Assembly: GCA_027600665.1 (NCBI GenBank)
Contig: JADGJL010000280.1
Location: 1-27,087 of the forward strand
Source of the DNA: Irineochytrium annulatum
Taxonomy: Eukaryota; Chytridiomycota; Chytridiomycetes; Chytridiales; Chytridiaceae
Direction: 5' to 3'
DNA: 27,087 bases
Shown: piece after piece, positions 1 through 10,800 of the stretch
How positions within the stretch are numbered: position 1 is the first letter of the stretch
Layout of the letters: the number at the start of each line of letters is the position of its first letter
Notes under the pieces: model-generated
Seen by the model: only the letters and a program-made list of their open reading frames with translations
What the model was told of the DNA's origin: nothing
The model's database searches: none
Position numbers and translations under genes: made by a program

Positions 1-36
1 AGAATGAAGCTTCTTTAATCGGTAAACCCAACTCAC

Positions 37-168
37 CATCAGAACCACCATGGACTCTCTGCTTTCATACGCGCGGCTGGCCGAGAGCTCGGCCAAGACT
101 CGCCGCCGCAGGGCGTCGTCGGCACTGACGCGACGGACGTAGAGGGCCGTGAACGAGGCGAGGCACAT
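37..168 (-). CDS. Outward-facing first exon of a sAC-like cyclase gene (partial)
   Basis: On the minus strand an ATG at 168 opens 44 codons that end at 37 in a GTGAG splice donor, exactly the length of exon 1 in genes A, B and C. The peptide carries the family pattern (SFTxxYVRRVS near the start, RAYESRESMVVLM at the end) and is closest to exon 1 of gene C. The intron would run out of the window after 36 nt, so the gene, if whole, continues to the left of the window. It could equally be a stranded exon carried in the repeat. The reading frame is intact and the donor is preserved. The following exon, which should begin with the DISGYSKM metal-binding motif, is not in the window. Confidence 0.6.
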
Positions 169-394
169 GGCGGTTGCAGGAGTTGTCTGTAGAGAAACCG
201 TTCAGAACTCGACGCGCGAAGCACCGCTGGCGCTTTTCCTCCGGTGTCCTGTCTCGGGCACTTTCGCTCCCGGTTGCAGCCGGTCCACTGCCGGGGCGCA
301 CTTGATAAATCCGTTGTGGTGATCCATTGTTACGGAGCAGCAGTGATTTACGCTTCTCCGCGTGCTGGAGCGAGACGACTTAAGCTAGGCAGTC

Positions 395-629
395 CTACGC
401 TCTCTTGCCTGCTGCCTTCACATCGCCACCTGTTGCAAGCCCGTCGACCTCGACATGAGCCTGGCCTCAACGTGACAGAATTTGGACCGCAGGCGCGATC
501 CCCGCATGGCCCGAAATCTCGTGCGCGTCCTCAATGTCCTCGCTGTACCGCCACGTTGCATTCACGGCATGGCGGATGTCGCGCGTCATCCTCGGCGACC
601 CTGCTTGGAGGCTGGATTATTGTGTGCAG
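395..629 (+). pseudogene. Broken C1 cyclase-domain fragment (A/B-like)
   Basis: The bases match exon 3 of genes A and B just downstream of the GDALL motif. The frame from 395 reads LRSLACCLHIATCCKPVDLDMSLAS and hits an in-frame TGA at 473-475. After frameshifts the match resumes as SSLYRHVAF and then MSRVILGDPAWRLDYCVQ up to 629. No start, metal-binding motif or downstream domains are present. Weak similarity to the next part of the exon (the stretch encoding ILDNTARG in gene B) may persist to about 690. The same TGA occurs in the right-arm copy, so the damage is older than the inverted duplication. Confidence 0.85.
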
Positions 630-810
630 GCAAGTATATTCTGTACAGGGCGCTTTTCGTGGACACGGCTGCGAGAGGGCACCGTACGTGTCCAAGTCCC
701 CTGTATGCACGTTGGCTAGTTGGATCCCTATTTTATGGTTGTAGGAGTGTTGCATATCTACTCTTCTAGGGTATTCGGATTTTTATGTACAACGATTGGA
801 AATTATACAC

Positions 811-1831
811 AAACTTTGTTCCCTGCGCCACAGTTATACATCTCGACAGTACCTGCCGCGCAAGCGGACGGCGAGGACCAGAAGAACCTTTTTAAGGGGT
901 CATTGTGCGGTAACGAGGCAGTACGTTCATCGCGGCTGCTTTGGACACGTCTGGCGGTATTGGACAAGGTGCCGTGGAACTGATTGACCGGCTGTGTCGA
1001 GTGGTGGCGGCTGCTGGAGAAGGCGGTGGCGGCGAAGGGAGTTACAGAGGTTTACACACAGGGTTATGATGCCCTTGCAGAACAAGATCGCTATTGAGAT
1101 CGCTGCTTGGTCATCGTCTGCTCCGTGTAAATCTCGACTCTCCACTTTTCCTTTAATGTCTTAATAAATTTATTTTAGGCATAAAATGAAGAAAGGTGTT
1201 TTGCCTGGACGATGTGAATATATTTAAATGTGACATTGAACGGTCCACGGTGACAGATACTTTCCTGCTGATCCCCCACATATCGTTGCAAATTAATTGA
1301 AGTAAAACATTGAGAGCCGGGCTTTGGCCAGCCGGCCAGATCGTGCTAATAATTGAGGTTAAAACATAGAGAACACAATCTCTCACGCGCGCCTGGTATC
1401 GGTGATCCAGCGCCAACCATGAAATCGGAGCCCATCGTGCCTTTGTAAGTGATATACGTTGCAGTCGGCCTGTTGTTCTGCGTCGGCTGATTACAATCGA
1501 GAGCGCCCGACTCAATCGCCCAACGTCTGCCCATAGGAGCGTCTCCTCGTCGACTGCCGCCAGCGCCACTCGCCTCCCAGCGTCAACACTACGATATCCC
1601 CAACGTCGCCGCGCTGTCACTTGGTGTCGGGTGGTGGTGTCCGCCGTCGCATATTCTATGAAAATCCGTTGTAAATCCGGCGCGGGCAGGGGGACCTCCG
1701 GGACGTCAACTCGGCTGCGCCCGCGTCCGTGCGCCACTATGATTTACAACCGAGTCGGAACGGCCTGCCTAGGATTGCCCACCCGTTCAATTGGAAGCGG
1801 TTGACTCGACGGCTCCTACCGACCTCAGGTC
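811..1831. other. Gene-poor stretch upstream of gene A
   Basis: I see no recognisable gene here. A minus-strand open frame (1153-1737, 194 codons) has no family motif and no splice context, and I do not call it. The part nearest gene A is presumably its 5' region. It contains a GACGTCA (1702-1708, about 125 nt before the ATG) resembling a cAMP-response-type bZIP site, which may be chance. An AT-rich patch with an AATAAA hexamer lies around 1160-1190. Confidence 0.5.
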
Positions 1832-4800
1832 ATGAGCATTGCCCCGTACACAGCAGCATATGTCCGCCAGCTGTCGGTGGATAGGAGGCTTAGGGCCAAG
1901 GTCTCGGCGCGGCTGGCCAAGGGGAAGGCCTGGGAGATCGAGGAGAGGCTGGTTGTCTGCATGGTGAGATTGCGGGGAATGGCGCCGGATCTCTTTCCCC
2001 ACCCGCGCTGCTCTGACGATTGCTATAAAGATAGACATCTCGGGCTACTCCAAAATGTCGGCCGGGCTGACGTACCTGGGAAAAATGGCGTCCGAGGTCA
2101 TCACCAAGACGGTCGGCAGCTTCCTGAGCAAGATTATCGACGTCATCGCTCTATACAGAGGCGATATCGTTCGCTTTTTAGGTAGGTACTCGGCGAGATA
2201 TGATTTGGTTAAGGACCATTCTCTGACCTTTTAGAACTGATAGGTGATGCCCTTCTTGTCGCTTTCTCTCCCGACACGGGCGGAAACGACCTCGCCCAGG
2301 CCGTGCTACGCTCTCTCGCATGCTGCCTCCACGTGGCGACGTGCTGCAAGTCCGTCGACCTGGATATGAGCCTGGCTGCGAACTCACAAAACCCCGATCA
2401 TAAGCGCGACCCGCTCTTGGGAGAGCCCACCTCAGGCACCTCCTCGACGTCTTCACTGTACCTTCACTTTGCCATCACCGCCGGTCCAATGTCGCGTGTC
2501 ATCCTCGGTGATCCCGCATATAGGCTGGACTATTGCGTGCAAGGGCCGGGGTTGCGAGCGCTTGGCACCATATTGGACAACACGTCCCGCGGGGAGCTTG
2601 GAATGTCGGCGGACGCGCTCGCAGAGCTGGATAGCGCGCGGAGGGCCGAGGTTGAGCGGTTGGCGAATGATAAGCGGATCGGCGGGCACACGTTTCTTGG
2701 CGATGGAGCCATCGCGGCGTTAACGGCTGTAGTGTTTGGCGTTGACGCAATGGAGATGGCAGGCATGGCGGACGCCGACGTGTCCCGTTTGCAGTGGGGC
2801 GGTGACTTCGCCAGCGTTAACCGCGCAACCCGCGGGCTGGAGCGACAGGGGACTGCTGAGTTGCAGCCGGACGCGGTGCCCGACAACGTTGACGCGGACG
2901 GGGAGGACTTTATTCGCCGGTTCGTGAACCATTCGCTTTTGAAGCGCATCGACGCGCACAACAATCGGAGTGCTCGTGGGAGCTCAAGCGGCGGGAGGAC
3001 GTCAGGGAGCGTCGATCGGCAGTTTTTCGGCGTTGGCCGGCGGATGGGATCGGTGGGACAGGCAGCCCCGGAGCTCGAGTTCTCGAGCGTGGCGGCGGTG
3101 CATGGCGTCAAGGATGCGTTTGCGGAGTTCAGGAGCGTGGCCACCATTTTCGTGGCCTTCATGATTCCGTTCGAGGTAGGAATTGTGCAGAGAATATCTT
3201 TGAGCTTCCTGAGGGCGTTGAAGGAGCACAGGGGTGTGTTCTTGCAGTATTCTGGTTCGTATTTTGGTCACTTTTAGCTCTAGTTCAAGCTCAGCTGACA
3301 AGTAAAATTCTTACAGCGGATGATAAAGGAGAGACTTTGTTGGCAATGTTTGGGTTGCCATCGTTCTCACATGTCAACAACTCGGACCAGGCCGTGAAGT
3401 GCATGAAGTGGTTTGTCGATGACCTCCATAGGGTTCTTGACGAGCCTTTCACTTCGTACATCTCCATATCGATCTCATCCGGCGAGATCTTGTTTACGAA
3501 GCTTGGCAATGACTTCCGGAGCGAGGTCGGCCTTCTTGGTACAAAGCACGCTGCTTCTTCTACTTCAAGCTGCTTAACATGAAACTTATGGAAACCGATT
3601 TTACAGGCGACGTTATTATAACGGCTGCTCGTCTTATGCCTATCTCCGGCTCGAAGCAAGTCATCGTTATCGACGACGAAACGCATGACAATGTCAAGCT
3701 CACGCACGTCACGCGCGACCTCGGCATGGTAGTTTTAAAGGGACGCGTAAACGACTCTAGAATTCATGCGCTCGAGCTTGGCGAACATGTTGATCGTCGT
3801 AGAGCTGTGGCGCCGCAGAGAGCTCAATTTGGGTACGAGCACGAACGGGAAGTTTTGAAGGAACGATTTGCGAGCTGGCACAAAGAGGGAAAACGTGCTG
3901 TTGTTATCGTTGAGGCCCCGAGCGGGCTCGGGAAGTCAACACTCGCGACATTTCTTAAGGAACATGCCGACGAGCATGGTGTCCCGACATGCCTAACGCA
4001 AGGTTGGAGCCATGAACATGACGAGAGTGTTTTAAATGTGGGCAAAACTAATAGGGAGCGAGATGGATCAATGGCGGCCGTTTAGCGGGCTCGAGCAGCT
4101 CCTCCTGTTTATATTCAACAACCTCCCCTCCCCAGATACCCTTCTTATCGCCTCGCCGGCCACGAAGGTTAGGCGCTCTGCGAGCGGAACCAACTCCTTC
4201 TCAACCGTCTCGCGCCTGCCCTCCATGTCCTCGAGCGTAGATTCTCGGCGGAAAAGCTCGATCGCAAATGCTAGCCAAGGTGGCAGCGCTCTTGGACTTT
4301 CTGCGCGGACATTTTTGACGAGGGCGGGAGTCGACATCACCCTCGCGCCGCTCCTGGGGATGGTGTCGGCCGGTTTTGCTGTTGAGGACACGAAGGCGAC
4401 CAAGGTGATGGATGCCCAGGCAAAGGTTAATCATGTTAAGTCGATGGTCGCCAAGATAGTCGCGGCGTTCGTGAAGGATTTTGGGGCAGTGTTTATATTC
4501 GATGATGCTCAATGGTACGACTCACATACGCTGGACGTCCTCATGGTATTGGCGAGGTATTGCCCAAAGGTAGGACCTCCTTCGCCAGGATTTGCTTGAT
4601 CTCAGATTGGACACTCGCGACAGATCTTCCTTCAAATTATGTCGCGACCGCTGAAGCTGTCCGAGAATCGCGCACTGGAGAGAGCCGCGTTGTTGCCGGA
4701 GACGTGTCATCTTGTACTGCTTGGCTTCTCTGCGAGAGAGGCTACTGAACTGATTGTGAGCGCCATATGATGCTGCCTGCAAAATACGCCTTCTAAATAC

Positions 4801-7243
4801 CGTCCCCTAGATATCGAAGCTGAGCAAGCTTACTGTCCGCGTTGCCGGTGTCGATCCGGCAATTTCTGCAGCTATCTACGCGAAAACAAGCGGCAGTCCG
4901 CTCTTTTTACACATGATCATCGATGTTCTCTTTGTAAAAGTCGGGAGCGACATAATTCTTAACAGCGACGGCATTCTTACCATAAGGGACGAATCAGTTC
5001 AGGTTGATGCCATCCTGACCGACCTAAGCGCCGCGATTCTCTTTCAGTTCGATCGCCTAGACGCAACCTTCCAGCGCGTCCTAAAGGTCGCATGTGTGTT
5101 GGGCCAGGTGGGCTTTTTATATTGCTTTCTACTTTTTCCCCTTTAACTCCCGGCTAGTATTTCAATCTTCGTAATGTTCTCGATTTAGAAGACTTTGATA
5201 TGGACGTGGCCGAATGTTTGGAGCTAATCAAGGACAGCGACGTCTACAACTTCCTTGTTTGCGAACCGAGCACCTTGACATCGACCCAGGATTCCAGAAA
5301 GCCGGCTCCGGATGGTGCCGAGTGCTTTTTTCGGCATATCAGCATTATGAACGCCATTTACGAATCACTCGCTTTTGAGGAAAGACTCGCGGCAAACAGT
5401 TCTGTCGGGACTATGATCGAGAGTTTATTGGATGTCGACAACAGAGCTGCTCTTTTGCCCAGTCTCGAATATCATTTCTCTCGATCTGGGGACGTCGATA
5501 AAATTGTTACCTACAAGGAAGAGTTAGGGTAAGTTATCAGACACCGTGACGTTGAGGTAAAATGGGTTTTAATTTGTCGTTGAAGGCTATCCCTGATGGC
5601 AAAGTTTCAATGCATCGAAGGCGTCCGCATCCTTGAATCTCTTGTTGAATATGTCACCGCGGCCAACCCCAAGGACATAGACAAGCTAGTTATCCCCGTC
5701 ACTAAATTAAGAAAGGCGCTATGGTTCACGCGTCTCAGTAGCGGATACTCGATGATTAGAAGATTCCCCAAGGAACGAGACGCCGGGCTAGCTGCTTTGG
5801 ACTATATAGGGGCAGCGCCCTGGCCAAAGGGGGATAGGGAGACGCAACTGGCGGCCAAGAAGATGGAGCGGCTTTTGTTCGTTAACTGGATCCTCACAGT
5901 GGGCGGGAGGTGGAAGCCGAAGCTGTCGAAGCAAACATTCCCTCAAAGCATGCCCACTACAGGCTGCGCAGCGTCAGAAAAGACCCGGCTCATACAGATG
6001 GAGAAGGCGGCACTCACCAGCCTATCCGAGGCCATCGGAATGGATCGGGCTTTTGGGGTCGCCGAGAAGCTTTACCTCACGTTGCGATTCTGCAACCTTC
6101 TAATGCGTAACAATAATAACCCGACCCAGTGGATAGGCGCCTTGTACAAATTGTCGTTCCATAGCATCTTTGCCAAGCCGGAGTATTATCCAATCTTCAT
6201 TAGATGGGCAGATGCGAGCGACCGGGGACGCAACCATCCATCTTACATCTTTTTAAAGGTATTCACGCAACTATTCGTCATATACTCACTTAGTTTCTTT
6301 CTTTGTTCAGGCCATCAACAAGCCATTCTCAACAACATATAGGGAATGTATCCCACTCTTGATGAAATTTCATGAGATAGCAAAGTCCCGCTGCGACATC
6401 GCTTTCGAACATCTTAGCATGGGCTTCGCGTCTGCAGTAGCTTTCCAATCTGGAGACTTCAGGATGATTGACGAGGTAGCGGAACCTTTCTACCGTGCTT
6501 CTGCAACAGTCAAAGACGACCCCATCTGCAGCTTTTTGGTCACCTACACCTTGTGCCGGGTTGCGCTCGTTCGGGGTGACGTGAATGCCATTGCGGAGTG
6601 GCTACCCACCTTGGAGCCCCGAGCGGCCGTGGCTCGGCGTCTCAGCTTCGGCGTTGGTGCTATCGAGTCTGTTAACGCAATGCTTGCGGCCCACATGAGT
6701 CATATGGATGGCGCGCTAGGGCATCTAGAGGAGTACCTCGCGCTGTTTCAACAACAGAAACTTGGTGCCGAAACAATCGATACCGTCCTGTTGGTACCGT
6801 ATCTTTGTCTGCTGATGTTCGACCCTTTGCGGTCCGGTCTGCCTATGCCGGGTGCCACCACAAATGAGATCCATTCGCCGACGCCATGGAGTGGTGCAAA
6901 CTTGACACGAATACGCACTGTTGTTAAAACCATGAAGGAATCAATGAAGAACCTCGGCATTGTCCATCACCACGTGTTTAGCTTCTGGGTCGCTGGGATT
7001 TACGAAGTGATGGAGTTATTGATTGATGACCGAAAAAAGCAGGCAATGAGCATGGCCCGGAAGAAGTTGAAGAGCAAGCGGAGAGCTGAGCTTGAGGGTA
7101 TGCCTTCGTACAAGGCAATGTATCATGGGTTAATCGCGAAGTATTCAAAATCCGAGGTGGATCGGGCCAAGAGTCGAGATATCTCTTCAAACTTGTTGCT
7201 AGAACTTAAATGCCTACTGTACATCACATGGCTCGAGGCGTAG
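1832..7243 (+). CDS. Gene A: soluble-adenylyl-cyclase-like protein (C1-C2-STAND NTPase-helical), 1610 aa
   Basis: Eleven exons join in frame: 1832-1963, 2031-2181, 2244-3254, 3317-3538, 3607-4002, 4055-4569, 4624-4755, 4811-5107, 5158-5528, 5586-6258, 6311-7243. All ten introns are GT-AG, 50-68 nt. C1 (about residues 40-215) has both metal-binding Asp residues (Asp46 in IDISGYSKM, Asp96 in GDALLVAF). The linker FVNHSLLKRID (321-331) resembles the one before C2 in animal ADCY10. C2 starts near Phe390 and keeps Lys435 (DDKG) and Arg514 (TAAR), but Ile510 replaces the transition-state Asn and Gly503 the adenine-binding Thr. The NTPase has Walker A PSGLGKST (Lys615) and Walker B FIFDDAQW (Asp787/788), followed by a long helical region of about 800 residues. 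Family role: soluble, bicarbonate/calcium-tuned cAMP synthesis; activity here is uncertain. A Ser-rich NTPase insert carries RRKSS (702-706). The start is set by the 44-codon exon 1 shared with paralogues. Confidence 0.92.
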
Positions 7244-7868
7244 TGATCGGTGGGCGGATAACGCTACATAGAACGTCAGTGCGAAATATGTGGACCCGGG
7301 ACCCACACATCCTGCTTCGGCCGCGATGGCTGGGGTGAGCAGAGGCAGAGAGATCCGTCAACCCTCTCTTCTCCCTTTCCCTTTCTCGGCCAATTATCCG
7401 GCAGACAATCATTTTCAATATATTGCACGCGTCCATCCTGGTGATAAGAAAGGACTTGACAATGTTGTTTCAGGGCGTTGATTATTATCCTAATTATTCT
7501 AAAAGTGACGGGCTTGTATACGTCACTAAATATCGGTGATAAATATGCTATCACTTCCGTCATGGAGTCGTATTCGAAAGGCCGGTTTAAGATGTTATAA
7601 TTCTCTGCTCCCAGGTCGACTACCGCCCTGTTGTCAGGTGGTCGAGCAGGACGGCTCCGTAAATCCCGCGGGCATCCAAGATGTCCATCCCGTCCAGCGG
7701 CCAAGTTGTCCATCCGTCCCGTCCGTGTCGCTCCTGGCTCAGGCCTGGACTCCAGCCCTTTGTTGCAGATTACCAGGAAGATCTCCGCCCCTCCGCCCTC
7801 CGGGCACGGTGTAATTGTGCGCCTATTCTTCAAGGGCGGCCTCACTCCAAACGCCAACCGCTGCCAGA
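7244..7868. other. Spacer between genes A and B (3' of A, promoter region of B)
   Basis: This spacer lies between two genes on the same strand and must hold the end of transcript A and the promoter of B. Two small inverted repeats lie side by side: GTGACG/CGTCAC (7505-7526, 10-nt loop), whose halves are TGACG-type bZIP half-sites, and GTGATA/TATCAC (7536-7554). The last 250 nt are pyrimidine-rich with repeated GTCCATCC-like words around 7680-7725. A minus-strand open frame (7276-7857) shows no family features and is not called. Confidence 0.45.
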
Positions 7869-10800
7869 ATGAGCGTCGCTTCGTACACGGCAGCCTACGT
7901 GCGCGAGCTTGCGACAGACCGGGGTCTCAGGGCGCAGGTTACGGCGCGGCTGGCCAAGGGAAAGGGCTGGGAGATTGAGGAGAGAATTGTTGTCTGCATG
8001 GTGAGTGGCGGCGAGTTTATTTATTCTGTCCGAAGCCGCTCTGTGATGCTCACAACTTAACTACGCAGGTGGACATCTCCGGCTACTCCAAGATGTCGGC
8101 CGGCTTGACGTTCTTGGGCAAGATGGCGTCGGAGGTTATCACGAAGACGGTCGGCAGCTTCCTGAGCAAGATTATCGACGTGATTGCGATTTACGAAGGT
8201 GACATCGTCCGCTTTTTAGGTATGTGGTTCCTGATCGATTTTGAAACCATTTGCTGACCTATATGGTACAATAGGCGATGCACTCCTTGTCGCATTCTCT
8301 CCCAATACGGGTGAGGACGACCTCTCTCAGGCCGCCCTGCGCTCTCTCGCCTGCTGCCTCCACGTCGCCATTTGCTGCAAGTCGGTGGACCTCGACATGC
8401 GGCTGGCCTCGTCCTCACAAAACCCGGACCACAAGCGCGACCCACTCCTGGCCGATCTCGCATCCGGTAACTCCTCGATGTCGTCACTCTACCTTCATTT
8501 TGCCATTACGGCCGGTCCCATGTCGCGCGTCATCCTCGGCGATCCCGCGTGGCGGCTGGACTATTGCGTCCAGGGGCCGGGATTGCGGGCGCTGGGCGCT
8601 ATCCTGGACAACACGGCCCGCGGTGAGCTTGGCATCTCGGCGGACGCGCTCGCGGAGCTGGACGGCGCGCTCAGAGCAGAAGTTTTGCGTAGAGCAACCG
8701 ACAAGCATATCGACGGACATGGGCTTCTCAGCACTTCAGCCGTCGCCGCGCTGACGGCCGTCGTGTTTGGCGCCGACGCCGAGACGGTAGCAAACATGGC
8801 TGATGTCGACGTTGCCGAGCTCTTCTGGGCTGGCAGCGGCATGCGTCAAAGCCGTCGCTCTTCGTCACATCACTCGGAGGTTGTGACTCTTCCTAATTCT
8901 CTCGGAGGTAGCGAGATTGAGGGCGACGGGGAGGAGTTTCTGCGGCGCTTCGTGAATCATTCGCTCCTGAAGCGGATCGACACGTTTATGTCCCGAACGG
9001 TCTCCCGCTCGAGAAGCGTGAAAAAAACCCGGAACCCCTCGATAGCGTCTGATGGGCAGAGTTCGTACGTAAGCGGCAGGACATTAAGCGAAAAGCAAAG
9101 GCAAGGTGGAGGTGGGGACGGGTTTGCGGAATTCAGGACCGTGGCAACCATCTTTGTCTCTCTCATGTTCCCGTTTGAGCTCGATTTGGTGCAGAGAATC
9201 TTCTTGAGCTTTCTGCTGGCGTTGAAGGAGCATAAAGGCGTGTTCTTGCAGTACTCTGGTGTGTAAAACCTATTTTCGTTACGGGACAAATAACTCTGAC
9301 TGATAAGGACAATCCTCGCAGCTGACGATAAAGGGCAAACGATGCTCGCTATGTTCGGGCTGCCATCGTTTTCGCATGTAAATAACTCAGACCAGTCCGT
9401 CAAGTGCATGAAGTGGTTTGTTGAAGACCTAAAGAATGTCCTACCCGGCCCTTTCGTGAACTACATCTCCATTTCAATATCATCCGGTGAGATCTTGTTT
9501 ACTAAACTCGGCAACGATTATCGCAGTGAAGTCGGTCTATTAGGTATTTTTTTCTCTCCTTAACCCTCTACACCCTCGTCGATTTGATTCTCGATAACTG
9601 GTTCTCCAATAAATCTCTTGGCTCTACAGGCGATGTGATCGTGACAGCCGCCCGCCTCATGCCCATCGCCGGCACGAAACGAGCGATCATTATAGACCAA
9701 GAAACGCAAGACAATGTTAAGCTCACGCATGCCACGATCGATCTTGGCATGGTGCATCTCAAAGGCCGTGCGAACGACTCCAGAATACACGCCCTCGAGC
9801 TAGAAGGCCCCGGAGGTCAACATGGCGCCTTAGCCAAGCAGCCTCGGTTCGGGTACAAACATGAACGGGAGGTTCTCACCGGGCTGTTCGAGAGCTGGCG
9901 CAAGAACGGGAAGCGCGCTGTTGTCATCATTGAGGCGCCAAGCGGGCTGGGAAAGTCAACGCTCGGCAGTTTCATCACAGACTACGCTGGAGAACACGGT
10001 GTTCCAACGTGCTTGACGCAAGGTTAGACTGCCCACATGTTCAGTTTGACAGAAGAGCAACCTAACACATTGCCCCCCCGCATTTCAGGAAGCGAAATGG
10101 ATCAATGGCGACCCTTCAGTGCCCTGGAGCCGCTCCTTGTCTTTGTTTTCAACAATCTTCTCTGCCGCGACAACCTACCTGCGGCAACATCGGCCCCCAA
10201 GCTCGCTCGTTTACAGAAGGCAAGCGGTTCTTTTGCAAGCACCTCACGCCTACGGTTGCGCCGTCAAAGCTCGGTCGCCATTTCAAGCCTGGCCAACGGC
10301 TCGCTCGGCCCTGCTGCGAACGACTTCTTAGTACGGGCTGGCATTGACTTAAAGCTCGCACCGCTGCTGGGGATGGTCTCGGCCGTGTTCGCTATGAACG
10401 ACACGAGAGAGACGGAGATGATGGATCCGCAGGCGAAAGTTAACCATGTCAAGTCTATGGTTGCCAAGATAGCGACGGCATTCGTACGGGAAGTCGGGGC
10501 GATTTTCGTCTTCGACGATGCCCAGTGGTTCGACTCACACACGCTCGACGTGCTCATGACGTTAGCCAAGTATTGCCCTAAGGTAGAAATCAGCCCTCGT
10601 CAGATCACGGCATTGACGCGCAACCTAGATCTTCCTCCAAATCTTGTCAAGACCGTTAAGTCTGTCCGAGAATCGGTCTCTGGAAAGAGCTCTTGCATTT
10701 CCGGACACCTGCCATCTCGTTTTGAGTGGCTTTAACGAGGAAGAGGCGGCGCATCTACTTGTGTGTGAAGTTATTGAGAAGTTTTCATTACGCTAACATT

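Larger units (their letters stand above)
1..810. repeat. Left arm of long inverted repeat
   Basis: Reading the right end of the window in reverse complement reproduces this arm from its first base. Positions 1-120 differ at only about two sites from the right arm. Similarity then continues with small gaps through about 630 and reappears at 786-810 (matching 26456-26480). This arm is longer than its partner because of two extra stretches, near 345-390 and 631-785. It holds an outward-pointing first exon (37-168) and an inward-pointing broken cyclase fragment (395-629). No transposase lies between the arms and target-site duplications cannot be seen, so it may be either the end of a mobile element or an inverted segmental duplication. 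Confidence 0.9.

Noticed and set aside
1153..1737. Minus-strand open frame of 194 codons upstream of gene A
   Set aside because: Composition is low in recognisable motifs, with no family resemblance and no splice or promoter context; the length is plausible by chance in this GC-rich DNA.
2530..3162. Long antisense frame opposite exon 3 of gene A (and similar ones opposite B and D)
   Set aside because: It mirrors conserved coding sequence on the other strand; the codon pattern and motifs belong to the sense gene.
7276..7857. Minus-strand open frame of 193 codons between A and B
   Set aside because: It has no recognisable domain and occupies the promoter region of B. Its similar length to the open frame upstream of A looked suggestive, but the two translations do not resemble each other.
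7815..7868. Upstream in-frame ATG as the start of gene B
   Set aside because: The 18 extra residues have no counterpart in the paralogues, whereas 7869 gives the same 44-codon first exon.
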